Origin: Bacillus sp. JCM 19058
Lineage (GTDB): Bacteria; Bacillota; Bacilli; Bacillales_H; Bacillaceae_D
DNA: 64,000 nucleotides
Assembly (NCBI GenBank): GCA_001310555.1
Contig: BAXO01000003.1
Span: 1 to 64,000 of the forward strand
Direction of reading: 5' to 3'
Below are positions 41,727 to 52,793 of this stretch, piece after piece. Under the pieces are notes generated by a model, which saw only the letters and a program-made list of their open reading frames with translations, searched no databases and was not told the DNA's origin. Numbering within the stretch: the first letter of the stretch is position 1; each line of letters begins with the position of its first letter. The position numbers and the translations under genes are program-made.

Positions 41727-42776
41727 TTATTGCGGTTGATATATTTGATCAAAGAGCCCACCGTCATTAAAATGCTTCTCCTGAGCTGCCTGCCATCCTC
41801 CGAAAACATCGTCTATTGTAAAAAGGTTGATTTCCGGAAAGAAGTCAGCATAACGATTCAAAATTTCTTCGTTGCGCGGGCGATAATAATGCTGAGCCGC
41901 CAACTCCTGGCCTTTTTCAGTCGAAAGAAAATTGAGATAAGCCTCCGCCACTTCTCTAGTTCCCTTCCTGTCAACAATTTCGTCGACAACGGTCACAGGT
42001 GGTTCAGCTAATATGCTAATTGAAGGGACAATGATTTCAAATTCATCCTCACCAAGCTCATAAAGCGCTAAAAATGCTTCATTCTCCCACGAAAGAAAAA
42101 CATCGCCAATGCCGCGTTCGACAAACGTTGTTGTAGCACCACGAGCGCCAGAATCTAGAACAGGCACATTGACATACAGCTGACTGACAAATTCCTGCGC
42201 TTTCTCTTCATCCTGCCCGTACTCTTCAAGCGCATAGCCCCAGGCCGCGAGGTAATTCCAGCGAGCACCGCCAGAGGTTTTTGGGTTCGGAGTGATGACA
42301 GATACCCCTTCTTGCACGAGATCGTCCCAGTCTTGGATGTCTTTCGGATTCCCTTTTCTTACGAGAAACACAATCGTCGACGTATAAGGCGCTGAATTGT
42401 TTTCCAAACGTCCTTGCCAATTTTCCGGGATTAGTCCCCTTGTTTCATGAAGCATATCAACGTCATAGGCGAGCGCTAGAGTGACGACATCTGCTTCTAA
42501 TCCATCAATCACCGCTCGCGCCTGCTTCCCGGAACCACCGTGAGATTGCTGAATGGTGACTGATTGACCCGTTTCTTCTTGCCAATAGCTCGCAAATTCC
42601 TGATTAAAGTCTTGATAAAATTCGCGAGTCGGGTCGTAAGAAACATTTAATAATTCAACAGAACCAGACGATTCCCTCTCTCGCTTCAACTCGTCGGTTT
42701 GGTCAGAGACGGTTTTTTGAGCGCAAGCAGCTAGTAGCAGGACGGAAAGCGTCATGATACTTATCCATTTTTTCAT
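41727..42776 (-). CDS. sbp: Sulfate-binding lipoprotein (Sbp/CysP type)
   Basis: A 349-residue solute-binding protein: lipoprotein signal with lipobox LLAAC (Cys 18), then [40 protein letters not shown] and [20 protein letters not shown]. These are the sulfate-ligating segments of the CysP/Sbp family. It binds sulfate outside the membrane and delivers it to CysT/CysW. It is the first gene of the operon and is preceded by a promoter and an attenuator-like leader (42839-42992). The frame is intact. Confidence 0.93.
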   Translation of the reverse strand: MKKWISIMTLSVLLLAACAQKTVSDQTDELKRERESSGSVELLNVSYDPTREFYQDFNQEFASYWQEETGQSVTIQQSHGGSGKQARAVIDGLEADVVTLALAYDVDMLHETRGLIPENWQGRLENNSAPYTSTIVFLVRKGNPKDIQDWDDLVQEGVSVITPNPKTSGGARWNYLAAWGYALEEYGQDEEKAQEFVSQLYVNVPVLDSGARGATTTFVERGIGDVFLSWENEAFLALYELGEDEFEIIVPSISILAEPPVTVVDEIVDRKGTREVAEAYLNFLSTEKGQELAAQHYYRPRNEEILNRYADFFPEINLFTIDDVFGGWQAAQEKHFNDGGLFDQIYQPQ

Positions 42777-42838
42777 GTTCAGATCTTCCTTTATCCTTCA
42801 TTTTTTTGAAAATGCCCGTAGAAACGGAAAATAGAAAT

Positions 42839-42957
42839 AAAAAAAAGCCCTTTTCTAATTTAAGAAAGAGGACCTCCGGTTGACCGGTCGGTTATATATA
42901 CGTTCAGAGCGAATATGGGACCACCCCCATGCAACAGCCATCGATCATGACTCGTTT
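42839..42957 (-). promoter_or_regulatory. Leader RNA with intrinsic terminator before the sulfate operon
   Basis: The leader is transcribed from about 42957 downwards. It ends in a terminator: CCTCTTTCT (42871-42863) pairs with AGAAAAGGG (42856-42848), followed by C and eight T (42846-42839). The terminator lies 60 bases before the sbp start codon, so it must be bypassed for expression. Upstream parts include ATGGGGGTGGTCCCAT (GGGxxGGTCCC, 42917-42932) and AACCGACCGGTCAACCGG. I could not match it to the S-box, the T-box or another class. Confidence 0.55.
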
Positions 42958-42963
42958 TTTATT

Positions 42964-42992
42964 ATCTTATTTATATTATTCCAATATGTCAA
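42964..42992 (-). promoter_or_regulatory. Sigma-A promoter of the sulfate operon
   Basis: On the minus strand, perfect -35 TTGACA (42992-42987), a 17-base spacer and -10 TAAGAT (42969-42964). ATTGGAATAAT lies in the spacer. Confidence 0.75.
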
Positions 42993-43095
42993 CTATGTTT
43001 TAAAATTTATTTTAACGAGGACAATCGTTATAAAGAAAGAAGATCCTGTGATAGGATAAAATGGAGCTAATATCCTGATTAAAATGAGGTGTAAA

Positions 43096-44110
43096 ATGAC
43101 CACGCATAAAATCATCATCGCAGGGTGCGGTGGCATGTCCAATATTTGGTTTGATTACGCCATCGCCCGGGAAAATGCCGAAGTTGTAGGTGTCGTTGAT
43201 ATTTTCGAAGAAAACGCACGGAGCATGCTTCAGAAAAAAAGAGCTGGATGTACCTGTATTCACCGACTTAGCAACGCGCTTTCAGCAACCGAAGCTAACC
43301 TTGTATTTGATGTGACAATCCCATCCAGTCATAAGCAAATTGTCAGCACTGGACTAAAAGCGGGCTGTCATGTATTCGGCGAGAAGCCGATGGCGGAGTC
43401 ACTCGAAGACGCCGAAGAAATAGTCGCCATCGCTAAGAGCACGGGAAAACGTTACTCCGTCTTACAAAATCGCCGCTACGGGAAGGAAATTCGTGCCTTC
43501 CAATCCTTTTTAAAGAGCGGTGCTCTAGGCGAATCGGCTCGATCCACGCTGATTTTTTTCTCGGTCCTCATTTTGGCGGCTTCCGCGACGAGATGGACCA
43601 TCCGTTAATTGTTGATATGGCGATTCATACGTTCGACCAAGCTCGTTTTATATCAGGAACCGATCCGATTTCTGTATACTGTCACGAATATAATCCGCCT
43701 GGCTCCTGGTATAAAGGAAATGCCGCAGCTATTTGTATATTCGAAATGAGCGATGGCTCCGTCTTTACTTATCGCGGCTCTTGGGCGGCTGAAGGGCAAA
43801 ATACGTCATGGGAATCTGCGTGGCGGGTAACGGGAAGCGAAGGGACAGCATTATGGGATGCTTTGACTCTTTGTCAGCAGAAGTCATAGACGAGTCAAAG
43901 CCTGCCGAATTCGTAAGCGCAACAAAGTCAATTGAGCTTCCTATCGCATGGAGCGGTAACGCTGGTCACTACGGCTGTCTTGATGAAATGTTCACAGCAC
44001 TTGAAGAAGGGCGGTTCGCTGAAACAGATTGCATCGACAATATTAAAAGTATGAAGATGGTCTTTGGCGCAATCGAAAGCGCGCGCTCAATGAAAAAGGT
44101 GTACCTGTAA
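43096..44110 (+). CDS. Gfo/Idh/MocA family oxidoreductase (four frameshifts)
   Basis: NAD(P)-dependent sugar-type dehydrogenase of about 338 residues. The N-terminal Rossmann part starts HKIIIAGCGGMSNIWFDYAI; the family EKP motif is in HVFGEKPMAESLEDAEEIVA; the C-terminal half has DFFLGPHFGGFRDEMDHPLI and HTFDQARFISG (after correction). Shifts: extra A in 43234-43240, missing bases near 43276, 43534 (GESGSIHADFF expected) and 43862 (LWDGFDSLSAEVI expected). The substrate is unknown; the neighbours (sulfate operon, cation pump) give no clue. ATG 43096 is used because it is nearest the conserved start. Confidence 0.82.
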
Positions 44111-44115
44111 TCATT

Positions 44116-44149
44116 TTGTCGCTCATCATACATACAGGATGGGCGACAA
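44116..44149. terminator. Terminator between convergent oxidoreductase and cation pump genes
   Basis: TTGTCGCTCATC pairs with GATGGGCGACAA (one G-T pair) around a 10-base loop, flanked by TTTT on the minus strand. Confidence 0.65.
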
Positions 44150-44155
44150 ATACCT

Positions 44156-46790
44156 TTACGCAAAAACCCGCTTTACTGCCTTTACCACTTCATTCACTAC
44201 GACTGGAATCAGCGATAAGCCGATAATAAACATCCAGTCCTGCCACACTAAAGCTTTAATTGTAAACAAGTCATGAAAGAGCGGAAACTGAACAATCGAA
44301 ACTTGAATAATGAGACCGATGACAATTGCCCAAAAAAAAGTAAACGATTAGAAAAGAATCCGATCTGCAATATAGATTTCCTCTCGCTTCTTAAATTAAG
44401 CGTATGGAACAATTGCGTGATACTTAATGTCATAAATGCCATTGTCTGGGCATGAATGAGGCATCGTTTCCAATTTCGTGCAAATTCATTGTAAATAGAG
44501 AAACTCCACCAGTATACACTTTCAAGCCTTCCATGAAAGCGATCAGCGTTAATAGGCCAATTAACAGCCCATTCCATAAACTGAAGAACACATTATCCTT
44601 TGAAAAGATTTTTTCCTTCGCTTCACGCGGCTTCTCATTCATGACATCCGGATCCTCGGGATCGACTCCGAGTGAAATCGCCGGCATGGTATCCGTTACA
44701 AGGTTGACCCAAAGAATATGAACGGCGGACAACGGCGCTGGCCATCCCATTAAAATCCCGACAAATAAAGCAACAATTTCTCCTAAATTACAGGACAATA
44801 AAAATAAAATTGACTTCTTAATATTTTTGTAGATGTTCCGCCTTCCTCAACTGCAGCCGTAATCGTTGAGAAATTGTCATCTGTTAACACGACATCCGCT
44901 GCCCCTTTAGCAACATCTGTTCCGGTTATTCCCATCGCCACACCGACGTCTGCCTGCTTTAACGATGGTGCATCATTCACGCCATCGCCGGTCATTGAAA
45001 CGATTTGTTTACGGTCTTTGAGCGCCTTCACTATTCTCACTTTATGCTCTGGAGATACGCGGGCAAATACGTGTACTGTATCAACGAGTTCGTCAAGCCT
45101 CTTATCGCTCATTCCATTCAGTTCCACCCCCGTCAACGTTTCGTCTTCATGAGAGGCAATCTGCAATTCCTTTGCTATTGCAAGAGCTGTTTTTTGATGA
45201 TCGCCGGTAATCATTACAACGCGAATGCCTGCTCTTTTACATTGCTCTATTGACGCTTTAGCTTCTTTACGCGGAGGATCGATCATTCCTGTTAAACCGA
45301 GGAAAATTAAATTTCTTCTACATGCTCATCGAGCGTGTCGCTTACGGTAATTTGTTTATATGCAACAGCTAATACTCTTAAAGCTTTGGATGACATCGCA
45401 TCGGCTTGCTCCTGTATTTTATCTCGTTCGGTCGGTGTAATTGCTTGAAGCCTTCCATTTTTCTCAATACTAGTTACGTCTGGCAGAATACTTCTAATGC
45501 CCCCTTTACATATACGATCCTCCCTTCCTCCGTTTTATGAACAGTGGACATTTTTTTCCGTTTGGAGTCAAACGCTATTTCGTATAGGCGCGGTCGATTT
45601 TGCTCAGCTTCGCTTTTAGACAGACCTAGCTGCTGGGCGGCTTCGAGCAGAGCAATTTCAGTAGGGTCACCGGATGGCTTACTTCCGTTTATCGACGCAT
45701 CGTTACATAGCGCCAATGCATGTACGAATGTATTGGCCGTAGGGTTTTCACTCGTAACTGACGCAATGGACGAGTAGCTATCGTTTAAAAAAACATGGGT
45801 TACAGTCATTTTATTCTCGGTTAACGTTCCTGTCTTATCCGTACAAATGACACTGACAGCTCCGAGCGTTTCTACAGCTGGAAGCTTACGGATTACGGCA
45901 TTTTGTTTAATCATGCGTTGGACACCGAGCGCGAGAACAATTGTCACAATTGCGGGCAGACCCTCAGGAATAGCGGCTACTGCCAAACTGACTGCAATTA
46001 AAAACATATCCAATAATTCTCGTCCTTGAGCCAATCCGATTAAAAAAAATAATGACCGAGATTCCGACTGCCCCAATTCCGAGAATCTTTCCAACGTCAG
46101 CTAATCTTTTTTGGAGCGGTGACATTTCTCTTTCCTGAGTATCGAGCATTTTCGCTATTTTCCCGATTTCGGTAGCCATTCCTGTTCGAACGACAATCCC
46201 CGCTCCCCTTCCATAGGCAACCAATGTTACATAAATGCCATGTTTTTCTGATCGCCAATCGGCGCTTCCGCCTCAGACTCCCAAGCTGAATCTTTATCAA
46301 CTGCCGTCGATTCCCCTGTTAGTGAAGATTCCTCTATTTTTAATTGAGAGGTTTCGACCAGTCTGACATCTGCAGGAACATACCTTCCCGCATTAAGGCT
46401 AATGAGATCGCCAACGACAACTTCCTCGGAAGGGATTTCTTGAAAGCTTCCGTCTCGTTTGACGATCGCTTTGGGCGTCGACATTTTCTTTAGTTCCTGC
46501 AACGCTTTTTCCGCCTTCGATTCCTGTACGACTCCGATGACGGCATTAAGAACGATGACAAGACCGATGATGACCGCATCGCTTATTTCGCCAACGATGG
46601 CTGAAATAACCGCCGCTGCTATTAAGATGTAGATCAACACACTATTAATTTGGTCCCAAATTAATCTGACAAAGGAAGTTTTCTTTGCTTCGTTAAAGCG
46701 GTTCGGCCCTTGCTCTCGTAATCGCTGCCTTGCTTCTTCTTGTGTTAAACCGGTGTCGACATTTGTACGGAGGCTTTCATTATCCAACAT
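44156..46790 (-). CDS. P-type Ca2+-transporting ATPase, P2A type (about eight frameshifts)
   Basis: Calcium-type cation pump of about 878 residues. The N-terminal cation-ATPase domain ([20 protein letters not shown]) is followed by membrane helices, [10 protein letters not shown] (actuator TGE), [12 protein letters not shown] (ion-binding helix 4), the phosphorylation motif [27 protein letters not shown], and the hinge [20 protein letters not shown]. The C-terminal six-helix domain ends [20 protein letters not shown]. Frame changes occur near 46213, 46031 (T8 on the minus strand, seven expected), 45501, 45313, 44850, 44447 and 44333 (A8, six or nine needed). The mixture of insertions and losses equals that of its neighbours. 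Confidence 0.88.
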
Positions 46791-46945
46791 GATTTCACTT
46801 CTTTCTCCAATCGCTATAGAGGGTAAAAGAATGCAATAGCTAAAAGTCGTATCGTTACGCGTTTATCTAGGTTTCCCTACTTATCAATATTTACCCATAG
46901 CCTGAAGAAGTGGTCGTGGACGCCACGAAAATGGAATAAAATAGC

Positions 46946-46981
46946 GAGACTCCCCTTACCGCAACCAGTAAAGGGAGTCTC
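46946..46981 (-). terminator. Terminator after galE
   Basis: GAGACTCCCCTT (46946-46957) pairs with AAAGGGAGTCTC (46970-46981); on the minus strand it leads into CTATTTTATT. Confidence 0.7.
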
Positions 46982-46998
46982 GGACGCTTATATTTTAC

Positions 46999-48047
46999 TT
47001 AGCTTTCTGCTCGAGAGCAGAGCGTGAAGTCATGCTTCACCTTTATACCCTTGAGGTTCTGTTCCTGCCACCTCCAGGAGTCCTCGCACATTTCTTCGAT
47101 CCCTCGGACCGCACTCCAGCCCAACTCTTGCTCTGCCTTAGAAGGGTCGGCGTAACAAACAGCGGCATCACCGGGCCTTGGCTGACTTACGCGATACGGG
47201 ATCGAAACGCCTGACGCTTTTTCAAAAGCAGCGACCACTTGCCGTACGCTATAGCCTTTTCCCGTCCCAAGGTTAAACGCATTGACGCCTGTTGTATGGA
47301 AAAGCTTCTCAAGCGCCTTGACGTGTCCAATTGCTAAATCAACAACATGAATATAATCGCGTACCCCAGTTCCATCAACTGTTGCGTATTGATCGCCAAA
47401 TATATTAAGCTGTTTTAGCTTACCTATCGCGACTTGAGTAATATAAGGCATCAAATTATTCGGAGTCCCGTTCGGATCCTCTCCAATCTGCCCGCTTTTA
47501 TGAGCGCCGACCGGATTAAAATAACGTAAAAGCGCAATGCTCCAGTCTTGCTCAGCTCGGTACAAGTCTTTAAGAATATCTTCGATCATTAATTTCGTCC
47601 GTCCGTATGGATTTAACGTTTGTAGCGGAGCATCCTCGTCAATCGGTACCTGCTCCGGCATCCCGTACACGGTGGCAGATGAACTGAAAACGAGTCGATT
47701 GACGTTAAACTTCTGCATGACTTCACAGAGCACGAGCGTACACACAATATTTGTGTTGTAGTACAGCAGCGGCTGCTCGACCGATTCTCCGACAGCTTCA
47801 AGCCGGCGAAATGGATCACCGCCTCGATCGTGTTCTCGCGAAATACGTTTTCCAAGCCTGCCTGATCGCGTAGGTCGAGCCGGTACACCTTCACCGGTCT
47901 CCCGGTAATCTCGCTTACACGCTCGAGCGCTTGAGGCTTACTGTTTGCGAAGTTGTCAACAACAACAAGCTCGTAGCCTGCATGAATTAGCTCAACGCAC
48001 GTGTGAGTACCAATATAGCCCGCTCCACCGGTAATTAAAATCGCCAT
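46999..48047 (-). CDS. galE: UDP-glucose 4-epimerase GalE (one frameshift)
   Basis: Interconverts UDP-glucose and UDP-galactose (extended SDR). The NAD-binding motif is [20 protein letters not shown]; the catalytic pair is Ser in [10 protein letters not shown] and YxxxK in [27 protein letters not shown] is also typical. The reconstructed length is about 349 residues. One base is missing near 47803: [20 protein letters not shown] is expected, but the frame slips after HFAGLK. The start ATG 48047 has GGGAGGA upstream. No gal or exopolysaccharide genes flank it. Confidence 0.92.
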
Positions 48048-48151
48048 TTATGACGCTCCTCCCATATCCAAACTTCGATTTCAAAGCTTAAACTTTTCTG
48101 CTAGCATCTAGAGCTGTAAGTTAATAAACAGATAGAACACGTGAAACAAAT

Positions 48152-48791
48152 TCATTGTTCAACTGTCATTTTGCCAATCACTTGCTCCTGCCCTTCGACA
48201 GGAAAACCGGCAGAATCCGTTTCGACAGACACGATTTCATCGGCTACATCCATTCCTTCGATGACCCGTCCAAAAGCAGCGTAATCCCCGTCTAAATGAT
48301 TAGAATCGGCGACAACGATAAAAAAACTGCGAACCAGCTGAGTCATAATCCGCCGTACGGGCCATTGAAACGACACCTCGTTCGTGGATTAAGTCGTTTT
48401 CAATACCGTTACTTGCGAATTCGCCTTCAATTGCGTGTCCCGGCCCGCCAGTGCCGTTCCCGTCCGGATCACCGCCTTGAATCATGAAACCCGGCAGGAC
48501 ACGGTGAAAGGTTAGTCCGTCATAAAATCCACTGTCAACGAGATCAACAAAGTTCTCAACGGTTTTCGGAGCAATATCCGGATAGAGCTCGATTTCAATC
48601 ACGCCCCCATCCTCCATTTCCATCGTAACGATCGGATTGTCTCCTTCACTTTCTTCCGTATCGGCCAAATCACTCTCTGCTTTGCCTGCTTCCCCACTAG
48701 AGCTAGCATCATCCTCTGCTTGTCCACAGCCAGCAAGCAGCAATAGAAAAGCGGTAAGCACAGCTCCTAGTCGATTACTGAACGATTGCAC
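48152..48791 (-). CDS. Cyclophilin-type peptidyl-prolyl isomerase lipoprotein (one frameshift)
   Basis: A secreted, membrane-anchored prolyl isomerase. The signal contains lipobox LLAGC, followed by an acidic Ser/Glu/Asp linker and then the cyclophilin domain: TVENFVDLVDSGFYDGLTFH (RVLPGFMIQGGDP after it), GVVSMARTADYDSAGSQFF and DGDYAAFGRVIEGMDVADEI. The reconstructed length is about 213 residues. Seven A at 48319-48325 (six expected) break it after GSQFF. I use GTG 48791, which has AAAGGATGGAA upstream and gives a normal lipoprotein signal; an in-frame ATG at 48830 would add 13 residues. Confidence 0.85.
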
Positions 48792-48841
48792 GAATGTTCC
48801 ATCCTTTCCCACTTTCAAAAAAAATGTCAAATACGATCCTC

Positions 48842-48869
48842 ATTATACTACAGTTCAAAGTCGTTTCAA
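48842..48869 (-). promoter_or_regulatory. Promoter of the cyclophilin gene
   Basis: On the minus strand -35 TTGAAA (48869-48864), 16-base spacer, -10 TATAAT (48847-48842). A very similar sequence (CTTTGAGCTGTAGTATAATGAG) occurs at 49604-49625 on the same strand. Confidence 0.65.
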
Positions 48870-48993
48870 GGCGTGCATTTTTTTGAATGCTCGATAGCCG
48901 AATGGAAAATTCGCCTGAAAAATGCGGAGCGATCAACTTACGACGATGGCTCCGATTGTCGCCTCTGCCTCTCTTATAAACCAATGTTCTTCT

Positions 48994-49421
48994 TTAACCT
49001 TGATACGTTCCTTTATTTGGGAAATTATTTTTCACTAGTTGAATAAACTGATTAGAGAAGCCGTATTCGCACAATTTATTTATTTCAACAAATTGAACAT
49101 CGCTAATCGGGTTCTTATCGAATTCGTTACTCGGTAATTTAACTTCTCCACCTATTTTTTTTCTAATTGAAATGTAACATGAAGGACTGCAGGAGAGGCA
49201 TCAGGTACATCACAAACGTATAATAAGCCTTTAACTTCTACTTCTAAGCCTGTCTCCTCCAGCAACTCTCGACGAATGGATTGGTCTAACGCTTCACCTT
49301 GCTCCACCCTTCCACCCGGAAGAGACCAATCTCTGAGCGGATTGACTTTCTGTTCTACGACTAATAATTGATCGTCCTTAATCAAGATACCGGTCACTCT
49401 TATATGAATGAGATCACTCAT
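48994..49421 (-). CDS. Nudix hydrolase (one frameshift)
   Basis: Nucleoside-diphosphate-linked pyrophosphohydrolase. The full Nudix box is present: GGRVEQGEALDQSIRRELLE followed by ETGLEV, matching Gx5Ex7REUxEExGU. The reading as given stops after 89 residues at VTFQLEKK, shorter than the usual 130-150. Beyond the T8 run at 49155-49162 (six or nine bases needed) the sequence continues IGGEVKLPSNEFDKNPISDV then QFVEINKLCEYGFSNQFIQL to a stop at 48994. This is a typical Nudix C-terminus, so the full protein is about 142 residues. The substrate is unknown. Confidence 0.82.
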
Positions 49422-49909
49422 AATACTGCCTCCCTAAACATCGATCGCTAGTAGTTTCGTCTATTATTTCTAAACAATCAATCTGATTACTCGTATTTTA
49501 GTGCAAACGAGTACTGCAATGGAACGCTATAAGTTCGGCTACTAACACTGACTCGTATTCGATAACGATATACTCGGTTAATCGCGTGACAATTCCTTTA
49601 CTCATTATACTACAGCTCAAAGCCACTTCCAGAGATCCGTTTCCTTGTCTTGCCATGTCCAAACACGATTCGTTTACATTTGCGTTCATTGCACTAGACA
49701 GTACTTACCCCTTGGAAAACAGCAAACCCGTCCATTCCGGCACTCAATTTGGAACAAAAACAGAAAGCTGGTAAATAGCCAGTTTGAGTTAGCTACCTTT
49801 GACTGATCTTCCTACAGACGAAAACCAATTTGGCACGACTGTAGAATGGTCATAGATCAAGACTGCTTTTTTGTTAGCCTTATTTTTGAAAAAAAGGAGC
49901 GTGATTGAG
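49422..49909. other. Intergenic region with a promoter-like sequence
   Basis: About 490 bases. At 49604-49625 the minus strand reads CTTTGAGCTGTAGTATAATG, nearly identical to the cyclophilin promoter region, and could serve the Nudix gene. A 63-codon minus ORF (49498-49689) overlaps it but shows no family match. The plus strand holds the upstream region of the CoA-transferase gene. Confidence 0.4.
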
Positions 49910-51137
49910 TTGGCAAGTGCGTTGCAAGGCCTAAAAATAGTAGACTTGACTAGAGTTCTTGCCGGTCCGTATTGTTCGATGATTTTAGGCGATCTAGGTG
50001 CAGAGGTAATTAAAATCGAAGCTCCTGGCGGAAGCGATGAAACGAGGAAGTGGGGGCCGCCTTTCAAGAAAGGAGTGAGCGCTTATTATTTGTGCGCTAA
50101 CCGCAACAAAAAAAGTATGACGCTCAATTTAAAAACGGAGACAGGGCAAGAAATCATTAAGAAGCTAGTCAAGCAAAGCGATGTGATTATTAATAATTTC
50201 AAAACCGGGACGATGGAGCGGCTTGGACTCGATTATCCGACGTTAAAAAAAGCTCAACCCTGCTATTATCGATTGTACGATTACAGGATTCGGAGAAACC
50301 GGTCCCTTTAAGGGCTTGCCAGGCTACGACTTTATTATTCAAGCGATGAGCGGGCTCATGAGCATAACTGGAGATGAGCATTCGGGACCGCAAAAGGTAG
50401 GCGTCGCCATCACTGATGTCCTAACCGGGTTATACGCTTGTATCGGCATCGAAGCGGCGCTGTTGGAGCGAGCGCATTCCGGAATCGGACAAAAGCTCGA
50501 TATTTCTTTGTACGACACAGCTGTCAGCTCTCTTATTAATATTGGCAGTAATTATTTAATAGCTGGAACAACGCCGGAACGATTAGGCAATCAGCACGCG
50601 AATATCGTTCCGTATCAAACCTTCCGTACAAAGGATGGCGAAATCGTTATCGCAGTTGGAAACGACGCTCAGTTCGCTAGACTTTGCGGAGTGATTGGTC
50701 AACCGCTGCTAGCAGAAGACGTGCGATTCTTAACGAACCCTGATCGAGTGAAGCATCGCACTGAGCTAATCCCGTTAATCGAGCAAGCGCTTTTCACGAA
50801 TACGACTGAGCAGTGGCTAAAGCTGTGCAAAGCTGAACAAATTCCGTGCGGTCCGATTCAAAGTCTTAACGATCTTGAAACCGATCCTCAGCTGCAAGCT
50901 AGGAATATGTTCATGACAACAAACCATCCAACAGCCGGTGAAGTGAAAATGATCGGTAGTCCGCTGAAGCTATCACGCACCCCCGTCGCCTTAAGCCAAC
51001 ACCCGCCAGATGCCGGCGAGCATACAGAAGAAATTATGGAAATGTTAGGATACAAAAAAAGAGACTATAGCGACGATGAGGGAGCAAAGAATGATCTAAT
51101 TGAATCACCTGCCGACATGGAGAGCTTAAATCCTTAA
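49910..51137 (+). CDS. Class III (CaiB/BaiF) CoA-transferase, possibly glutarate CoA-transferase (one frameshift)
   Basis: Transfers CoA between acyl acids. The N-terminus GLKIVDLTRVLAGPYCSMIL with GDLGAEVIKIE is the family start. GVAITDVLTGLYACIGIEAA carries the Asp that aligns with the catalytic residue of formyl-CoA transferase, followed by GQKLDISLYDTAV and GNQHANIVPYQTF. About 409 residues. Seven A at 50245-50251 (six expected) break it; removing one gives LKKLNPAI then ITGFGETGPFKGLPGYDF. The start is probably TTG 49910 with AAAAAGGAG upstream. It lies 40 bases before an acyl-CoA dehydrogenase with glutaryl-type features, so glutarate is a reasonable substrate; this is inference. Confidence 0.85.
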
Positions 51138-51177
51138 AATTATTGCGATGAAAATATAAAGAAAGGGGTAGTTAGGT

Positions 51178-52384
51178 ATGAATTTTGACTTTTCGGAAGA
51201 GCAAGCACTACTAAGAAAAATGGTAAGACATTTTGTTGACGAGAAAATTTCTCCTTATATAGCAGAATGGGATGAAAAAGGGTATTTTAATCAAGCTATA
51301 ATTGAAGAGCTTGCAGACCTCGGCTTAATGGGTGTATGCATCCCCGAGAAATACGGCGGAAGCGGAATGGATTATAATTCCTTGGCCATTGTTTGCGAGG
51401 AGCTGGAGCGGGGAGATACAGCCTTTCGTACAGCCGTATCGGTCCATACTGGCTTAAATTGTATGACATTGCTGCAATGGGCAACGGAAGAGCAAAAGTT
51501 AAAATATTTAGTTCCCCAAGCAAAAGGGGAAAAGATCGGCGCATTCGGATTAACCGAGCCCGGAGCCGGCTCCGACGTCGCTGCCCTGAAAACTACAGCA
51601 AAAAAAAGAGGGAGCGCATTACCTCTTAAATGGGCAGAAAACGTGGATCTCGTTATGCGATGTCGCCGATCATTTTCTCGTTTTTGCTTACACCGATAAA
51701 GCAAAGAAGCATAACGGTATTTCCGCCTTCATTGTCGAGCGTACGCTCGATGGCTTCTCTTCGCAGGCGACGAAAGGCAAATTGGGTATTCGTGCTGGAA
51801 ATACTGGAGAGCTGTTTTTTGACAATGTTCGCATTTCGCAAGACAATTTGCTTGGCGAAGAAGGAGAAGGCTTTAAAATAGCGATGTCCGCACTCGACAA
51901 TGGACGATTCACTGTAGCCGCCGGAGCGTGTGGACAGATCATGGCATGCTTGGAAGCGAGCGTAAAATACTGTCATGAACGGGAGACATTTGGAAAGCCG
52001 ATCGGCAAGCATCAGCTCGTTCAGCAAATGATTGCTAAAATGGAGGCAGGGCTACAAATGAGCCGCTTACTCGTTTACCGGGCTGGTGAGCTCAAAAACC
52101 AAGGGAAAAGGAATACGCGCGAAACATCACTCGCCAAGTGGCAGGCCTGCGACTTCGCAAATCAAGCCGCAGATAATGCCGTACAAATTCATGGGGCTTA
52201 CGGCTACTCCAATGAATACCCGGTAGAACGTTACCTTAGAAATTCTAAAGCGCCGGTCATTTATGAAGGAACGCGTGAGATTCATACGATTATGCAGGCC
52301 GAATATGCGCTAGGCTATCGTCAGGATAAACCGCTAAAGCAAATGCTTCCAGCATGGTTTGGTGCCGATTCAAAAGACGGGTAA
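51178..52384 (+). CDS. Acyl-CoA dehydrogenase, glutaryl-CoA dehydrogenase-like (one frameshift)
   Basis: FAD enzyme oxidising an acyl-CoA. Motifs are CIPEKYGGSGMDYNSLAIVC, FGLTEPGAGSDVAALKTTAK, GGYGYSNEYP-type AYGYSNEYPVERYLRN and the catalytic Glu in VIYEGTREIHTIMQ. The segment ELERGDTAFRTAVSVHTGL has Arg where glutaryl-CoA dehydrogenases have the substrate-carboxylate Arg (ERVDSGYRSAMSVQ in the human enzyme); ordinary short-chain dehydrogenases lack it. About 402 residues. Eight A at 51600-51607 (seven expected) break it; removing one gives KKEGAHYLLNGQKTWISLC. AAAGGGG precedes ATG 51178. If the assignment holds, the product is crotonyl-CoA plus CO2. Confidence 0.87.
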
Positions 52385-52391
52385 ATCACAA

Positions 52392-52415
52392 GTAGCCGGA
52401 GAAACTCCCGGCTAT
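52392..52415 (+). terminator. Hairpin after the acyl-CoA dehydrogenase gene
   Basis: TAGCCGG and CCGGCTA form a perfect 7-bp stem with an 8-base loop, just after the stop codon. No T run follows, so termination is uncertain. Confidence 0.45.
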
Positions 52416-52793
52416 TGAGCTAGTTAAACGCTCTCCTGTTCACGAATTTTTACCGCACTGTCCCTCATCAGTCCTTCTTTACGAATAAAATGGGAGCTAT
52501 TCCTTTGCTGTTTCTTTCATAACTAGGCTATAGCTCCTCGGACGCTGAGCTTTCTTTCTTACCTGAGTAACTCCCCGAGCGTTAAAAGCCTTCTTTCATA
52601 CCCTTTAGTGCACCTATCACTTCGACAGCATGCTTTTGCCAGTGTGAGACCTATCGCTTTCAAAGTAGTTGCAGCATTAGGAAAGATGGGGATTCGCTCT
52701 TATCGCTCACGTATGAGTAGTGCCGATTTTTTTTATGCTATTAGTGCATGAGGTCTTTGAACTTCGGCTTCGTACGTTCAGTCTATCGTCGTA
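52416..52793. other. Intergenic region
   Basis: About 380 bases between convergent genes. I see no gene, repeat or RNA signal; short pyrimidine-rich stretches only. Confidence 0.3.

Noticed and set aside
42839..42957. T-box or S-box riboswitch in the sulfate leader
   Set aside because: GGGGTGGTCCC recalls the T-box AGGGTGGNACCGCG, but the leader is too short and lacks the other conserved T-box blocks; S-box core sequences are absent.
49498..49689. 63-codon minus-strand ORF as a gene
   Set aside because: It overlaps a promoter-like TATAAT sequence, and its translation shows no family resemblance.
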